From positions 26,741,148 through 26,805,147 of the forward strand of contig CM017556.1 of the NCBI GenBank assembly GCA_007844125.1: a stretch of DNA of 64,000 bases. Direction: 5' to 3'. The notes beneath the pieces are model-generated. The model was given only the letters and a program-made list of their open reading frames with translations, was not told where the DNA came from and ran no database searches. A program made the translations under genes and the position numbers. Of this stretch, positions 58,505-64,000 are shown piece after piece. Position 1 is the stretch's first letter. Each line of letters starts with the position of its first letter. The DNA is from Sinonovacula constricta. Lineage: Eukaryota > Mollusca > Bivalvia > Cardiida > Solecurtidae.

Positions 58505-58580
58505 CAGTACCCGGGGTAGGGATCGAACCCAGGCCTTCCTGTTCAAGTGGGTGCTTTAGCACCTGAGCTACATGGTCACC
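58505..58580 (-). mobile_element. tRNA-like SINE head
   Basis: On the minus strand, A box TAGCTCAGGTGC (58559-58570) and B box GGTTCGATCCC (58519-58529) are correctly spaced for a tRNA. The T stem pairs only partly and the acceptor stem poorly, so it is SINE-like rather than a functional gene. The second tRNA-like module lies about 75 bp downstream on the same strand. Confidence 0.65.
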
Positions 58581-59978
58581 TGACTCTGGGGAGAGCATAA
58601 TCACTATATAATGTGCCCCCTGTTGTTGTAGTTCAGTTCCAATGCATTGTTAACAAATCCAAATGCGAATTAGATAGTATATATGTTGTTCTGGAAACGT
58701 CCGAAAATTACTATTAATTAGTATATTGAATTGAATGTATTTTACAGGGAAAAAAAGATCCTATATGGTAAAATTACTTACAGAATTTGAATAAATGTAT
58801 TAACAACTAATCTAGGCTAAAGACACGCGTTCAATTTGGCGCAAAATAACGTTTGTTGTTTGTATTTTATCTCCTTGAAGGGAGTCATTTAGTTCTATTT
58901 TTAACTCGTTGACGTATATACTTATGTCGTATCGGCACCTAGCGTCTGAATGCTATCACTTTTTAACTTGAACATTAGTAATTTGTGACTTGAGAATTGT
59001 GACTTGAGATTTGTAACTTGTAAATTGTAAGCGAACATACAATCTGTGACATGGGAATTGTGACTTGAGTTTGGAACTTCCAAATTGTATGCGAGATATG
59101 TGAATAAGATACGTGTACAAACGAACATGCTTGTGTAAACAAATAACAAATTTAAGCATATGCGCTGTTGCAATTTGCAAAGTAAAAATTGTATACTGGA
59201 GGATATCTCCTTCCATTTGGCGACGTTGCTGATATTTTTTATAATCTTGTGATCTGCAGTTGTAGAAAGCTCCGTGTATAACAATACTAATTTACATTTC
59301 GTAACTTTTCGTTGGCTAATAATGTTGCTGTTGCAAGCATTTATAAAAAAATGTGTTAAGCGTGAGGGACACTTATTTGGACATATTTGATTATAATTTT
59401 TGTTGCCCCCAGTATATTTGTGTTGCCCATAGTACAAAATATATATGTATACTAGAACAATTATGACGATTTGATAATATTTGTTGTAGTCATTTTTTTA
59501 CTTAATATTTTTATAAGTTATTTTATATAAACCCATATGTAACGTTTAGAGAAAAGATATGCTTTGAAAAAAAACCTTAGTTATATTTTGTTTGGCGGGC
59601 CTTTCGAAAAAGTTCAATATTTACTAATAGTTGTGTTTCTTTTGGTCCAACAATGAATAAAGTCTTCGCGTCTAATCAGTACCGCTTTGTTTGTCGCACC
59701 ATTTATTGAAAGCCCCAAGAGAAATGTGTTGAGTTTTTTGTAAGACGAGTTTTAATTTTGTAACTTCAATTTCAACTTTGTAAATAAGTACTCTACTGCG
59801 AAATTAAGCACAACACGTTCTCGAACACTTAACAGAAATATCAATTCAGGCAATATTGATGTATTTTTGTTAAGCATAAATTCCGACGTTACTGCAATGA
59901 TTGCTTGCTGAAAATGTCATGTAGATGCATTTTATGTTCCAATTGGAAGGGAAGTATGTATTAGCCTGTCTCTTCAAG
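58581..59978. other. Non-coding; short GTGACTTGA repeats
   Basis: At 58975-59070 the phrase TTGTGACTTGAGA and variants recur four to five times. A 171-codon minus-strand frame at 58922-59437 runs through these repeats and has no motif. Confidence 0.45.
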
Positions 59979-60062
59979 TTTGTGTGTGTGTGCTTGCGTA
60001 CGTGTGCGCGTGTGCGGGTACGCGGATGTGTTTGTGTATGTGTGTGTCTGTCTCTGTCTCTG

Positions 60063-60093
<31 letters not shown>

Positions 60094-60104
60094 GTCTCTC
60101 TGTC

Positions 60105-60156
<52 letters not shown>

Positions 60157-60178
60157 CGCGCGCGTGCGTGTGTATGTA
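59979..60178. repeat. GT/CTGT/CT compound microsatellite
   Basis: GT-rich start, then CTCTGT/CTGTCT units, a pure CT tract, then GT/GC. Overlapping frames on both strands are artefacts. Confidence 0.95.
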
Positions 60179-61559
60179 TTTGGTGTCAAACGGGGACAGT
60201 TGTTTGAATACACATCAAAGCAACCGTGGACACCCACCAAACTGGGACGTCCCCGGTTGTACTATTGCTGAATTCCGTGCCTACAGACATTGAAACATAA
60301 TGTGTGAAATTCGCTGAAATAGCGTCATATCCCCAATTTACCACATTGGTATGGACCACAATATACACACTGATTTTGGACATGATATTTCTTATACACA
60401 CGCGTCCCTGTCTATCTTAAGTTTCTTCAATAATTTTAAACATTCATACACACATATGGCCACTGTATGGCCCTCGTTTATACTTTATATTTTAAACAAT
60501 CATACACAAATACAGAATCTGAGTAGTACTAGGAAACAACTTAATGACCAAAAACAAACTAACAAAGCATTGACGTTCAGTAGTTATAGCTGACGTAAAT
60601 GGATTTTGATATGTACTATTTAAATGTACATATTTATAAATGAATTATATTATATCATATACACTTTATATCAATCTAAATTTGAAAATAAATAATAGAT
60701 CTATAAGCATTTTTTCATTGAAGCTTTTGTAGTACTTTTTATTATTGAAATACATAGTAGCCATGTATAATACTTACAAGCATAAATGCATGAGTTGTTG
60801 TCTTTATCAAAATGTGTCTATCTCACACAAAAAGAAAACGACACAACTATGGTACTTTGACAAGTGATTCGATAAAATCGCTATTTAATATTTTTCATTT
60901 ACTTCCTATTCTAGCCCGCAAACTAGAATCATTTAAATATATATTTTTGATGGCTAGAAGGTTGATTCCGCTGATGACAAATCAAGCATGGTATCAGTAG
61001 TACTAGTAGTATAATAAAGTAGTAGTAGTAGTTCTAGTAGTAGTAGAAGTAATAGTAGTAGCAGCAGCAACAGCCATAGTAATTGTATCAACATTCAATA
61101 CCACATTGACTGTGGCTGCAATGCGTAACCAATCAGAAGCCAGCTGTGTTGTTGTGGCAGGTCATTATCTAACCGTTTCAACTCCCCTTATCTCACATGT
61201 ACTAGTTAATTGCTTTCTATTAACGGTAAATGCGAACTGTGGAGATGTTTCGTAATGGGGCTTCAGTATGGAGAGCCCAGTTTAAATTTTGGAACTTCTG
61301 GCTCAACCATTCTGTCTTATTGTTCTTTATTAATGTTCTTATGTATAACATACGTAGTTGGCAATGACATATTTTAGACTACATCGTGTACGATTCACGT
61401 TCTTTAAGCCTGAAACTGGTAACTCAACTGACCCTCTTCTGCCTAATAGAATCAATCTTTAATTTAACTTATGAGAAACGGGTCATTTGTACAAATTTGC
61501 ATAAATTTCTTTTTAAAAAAAAGGTAAGTTCGAAGAAAGTTAAGTAAATTGCGCTATAA
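60179..61559. other. Non-coding; TAG-rich tract
   Basis: No gene recognised. A (TAG)n-rich tract with interruptions lies at about 60993-61075. Confidence 0.5.
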
Positions 61560-63420
61560 CAGACCAGAAATAAGAGAATATGAGGATTTTGAAGAATTCG
61601 TTCTTCAATAAACAGATAGAGAGCAAAAGCACAGGTCTACAAATAAAACATCCAAAACGTATACATGTAAATTGTTTCATGATAAATGTCATGTAAGAAG
61701 ATCAATATTCTATAAGAACTTAAGAACATGTGAAAAGAACAATACTGACAAAAAAAGGAAATCATGACCGAATCGAGAACGGGGTATAAGGTAATAACAC
61801 AAAAAGGAACCTATTTAACCGAAATGCAACAGAGAAATTAGGACAAATGAGAAGTAAGAATGCAAATGAGTACGGAAAAATGCTAACAATGCAACAAATA
61901 GGAACGAAAACGCAATCATACGGAGTCAAGATTTTTACACGTACTTTAAGGCAATAAACAATCCATGTTCACAATTCTTTCGTCCTTATGAAGTTATTAT
62001 TTATTTCAATAAAAGGTATTTGAATAACGAAATTCAAATTATGTTTGCAGAACTAGATAGAGAAAATTCTCAAACAGTAATATTTAAAGTAAGCAAATAA
62101 TTACACAACAATCGAGCAGCAGGGCCAGAGAGATTAAGTAATCAGTTATTTAAATACTGGGCGCATGATTTAATATACTACCTTCATGCATTAATTAAAA
62201 ATATTTTCCATAAAAATGGAGTGAAAGTGTTAGTATACCTGTGCAGTAAACAAGGACAATAAAACGATGTAGAAAATGACGGGTATATCATTTTAATCAC
62301 TCTGGCAAGATCCTAACAAGAGTTGTATGCACTAGATTGAGCACATTGACAGAAAACTATAATGTTTATGTAGAGGTACGAGCCGATTTTCGCAAAAATA
62401 TGAGTACTATAGATAACTTATTTGTTTTAAATGTAATCGTAAGTCAGGTGTTTAATACAAATAAGAAACTGTACGTAACAGTGGTGGAGTTTAGTAAGGC
62501 CTACGGTCTTGTAGTACGAGGTGTCCTCTGGTGCAAGCTAATTAGGTATGGCGTAAGGGGTAAAATTCTTAATATAATATAATGCATGTTTAATTCACTT
62601 AAGAAAAAAGTAGGGGGAGGTCACGGATAGTTATATAAATACATGCGGGTAGCTAAAGGTTAAAATTATGTAAGGAACTTATTCCCGTAAAGCTTTAACC
62701 ACAGACTAATTTTATTTATGGAGAATTAGGAAGAATGCCTCATAGACAACACAGAATAGTAGCAATGAAAAGATATTGGCTAAAAATACCACATGTAATG
62801 AGACGAAATACATAAAACATGCATATAATATACTATGACAAGATATGGAAATATTCCCAAATAAAGCTAACTGGGCAGATGTGATTAAACAGATTCTAGA
62901 CAGTGCCGCTTTTAGTGATCTATAGATGTACCAAGCTGTTGGCAGAATTAATGTTTTTTTGGCTTTATTTAAGCAAAGATTAAATGATTGCTACGAACAA
63001 AATGGGAAAAAGCGAAGAAAGATTCATCACGAGCGTATACATATAAACATTTTCGTTCATTTGGCATCTCTAGATAATTTTAATGTTACAAAATTCAGAA
63101 CTGCACCAACACAATGGCGACTCTCTTCACACAAACTACATATAGAAACAGAAAGCTGGCATAACCCTCTCCTACGCCATGAAAGAATATGCAAAATATG
63201 TTCTGCGGTAGAAGATGATTATCACTTAATACTTGAATGTCCAGCTTATGGCATTTTAATAAAGCAATATAATCAAACAATACTATTACAACCACCATAG
63301 CATGGTAAAATTCACTGCATTATTAAAATCGGAAAACAATACCGAAGTACAAAAGTTTACTGACTACATATACAAAGCTTATAAATTAAGATAAGCTATA
63401 TAACAAATTATTTTCATCTC
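61560..63420 (+). mobile_element. Decayed LINE (reverse transcriptase to C-terminus)
   Basis: Plus-strand fragments follow LINE ORF2 order. At 62110-62330 broken frames give NNRAAGPERLSNQLFKYW then HALIKNIFHKNG. At 62340-62582 an open frame continues with YNVYVEVRADFRKNMSTIDN and KLYVTVVEFSKAYGLVVRGV then LWCKLIRYGVRGKIL, the RT palm with FxDFSKAFD degraded to VEFSKAYG. The YxDD block is missing because of an internal deletion near 62600. At 62926-63300 the C-terminus reads FRTAPTQWRLSSHKLHIETE, then RICKICSAVEDDYHLILECP, the terminal zinc region. Stops and frameshifts elsewhere mean it cannot transpose. No endonuclease domain was recognised. Confidence 0.85.
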
Positions 63421-64000
63421 AACTATTCTCATAATTTGCTTAAGTCATTGACCATTTTCTGTTATGTATTAATACACTCTGTGTACTGAGGGGTCAATAG
63501 TCTATAAATAAAGTATCTATATATGTAATCCATAAAATGTCCCTCATACATGTAGGTACGATCAATTCTTAAAATCACCATAAACATATTGTTTGTTATT
63601 TAATTTGAACTGACATATATCATGTTTTGTAGCTTATTTGCATAAGATCTATATAAATACATGTTGTCGAAGATTTCTAATGTTACTAAAACAGCAAGTA
63701 GAATATGTTTTATTTCCGGTCATTGGGAATTATAACTACTATACTAAAGGAGCTCCTTTAACCACACCTTTTCGATTCATGCTTTATGTTATGGCTTTGA
63801 GCTCTTATAAGAATATTTAAACCGTCACACCTAGTAACTTTGCTATGAAATCAATTTCGTGAGTAACGTTTAAAAATAGTTGAAAAGCGTCGCGGCAGCA
63901 ATAATCTTTTGAAAAAAAAAAACGTGCTCACATATAATATAGTAGTCAGTACTACTCGATTATATTGCCGCGCTATAATCAAAGAGTAAAATATAAATAC
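63421..64000. other. Non-coding, nothing recognised
   Basis: AT-rich sequence after the LINE 3' end. Only chance frames up to 60 codons. Confidence 0.5.

Noticed and set aside
58508..58580. Possible functional tRNA gene on the minus strand
   Set aside because: A and B boxes are good but the acceptor stem does not pair, so it is a SINE head.

Overview
The window is eukaryotic and looks like a repeat-dense, AT-rich nuclear contig from a mollusc, most likely a bivalve. The organism is inferred from the repeats: an AGCTCACCTGAGC-ended element with a ~146-bp internal tandem core, tRNA-derived SINEs, decayed LINEs, a BEL/Pao element, and SWIM-YqaJ and THAP-DDE genes of types common in molluscs. 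I see no operon structure, rRNA or functional tRNA gene, and no CRISPR array. Only two loci look like intact protein-coding genes.

Intact gene 1 (15.8-18.5 kb, minus strand) is a pogo/Tigger-type DNA transposon. Its transposase reads through without stops. A small upstream exon (18297-18320) can be spliced to the main exon (16262-17965), giving a 575-residue protein with an N-terminal psq/CENP-B-type DNA-binding region, a DD35D catalytic core and a C-terminal PHD-like zinc finger. Imperfect terminal repeats flanked by TA bound the element. Intact gene 2 (53.1-55.5 kb, plus strand) is a long exon encoding a wax-ester-synthase/DGAT (WSD)-type O-acyltransferase. It has a disordered basic N-terminus, a hydrophobic segment with a run of six cysteines, and an altered HHxxxDG motif in which the usual catalytic second His is Pro. 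The gene continues past the window's visible exon at a phase-0 splice donor. A 1.8-kb array of a 36-bp minisatellite lies just upstream, probably in its first intron or promoter.

The rest is a nested graveyard of mobile elements. From left to right: an AGCTCACC element (2.9-5.1 kb) carrying a 944-bp TTA-flanked Harbinger-like insertion; a 190-bp tandem repeat block; a decayed BEL/Pao retrotransposon (6.1-12.2 kb) whose gag start is split by a 1.2-kb TTAA-flanked element; a second AGCTCACC element (13.6-14.7 kb) split by a LINE 3' end and followed by more LINE debris; the pogo element; a 2.7-kb TATGG/TATGGG array ending exactly at a SINE tail; a broken THAP-DDE transposase gene (31.2-33.0 kb); a 484-bp MITE (33.6-34.0 kb); a broken SWIM-YqaJ exonuclease-like gene on the minus strand (34.5-36.2 kb); five copies of a dispersed repeat, two of which carry a ~400-bp MITE; tRNA-Ser-like and dimeric tRNA-like SINEs; a 650-bp tandem repeat whose copies keep an open frame; LINE remnants at 46.7-47.2 kb and 61.6-63.4 kb; a 113-bp foldback at 58.0 kb; and many microsatellites.

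Several insertions are supported by an internal empty-site comparison: the uninterrupted sequence is present elsewhere in the same window or is restored by removing the insert and one target duplication. All protein identities come from reading motifs by eye; no database search was run.
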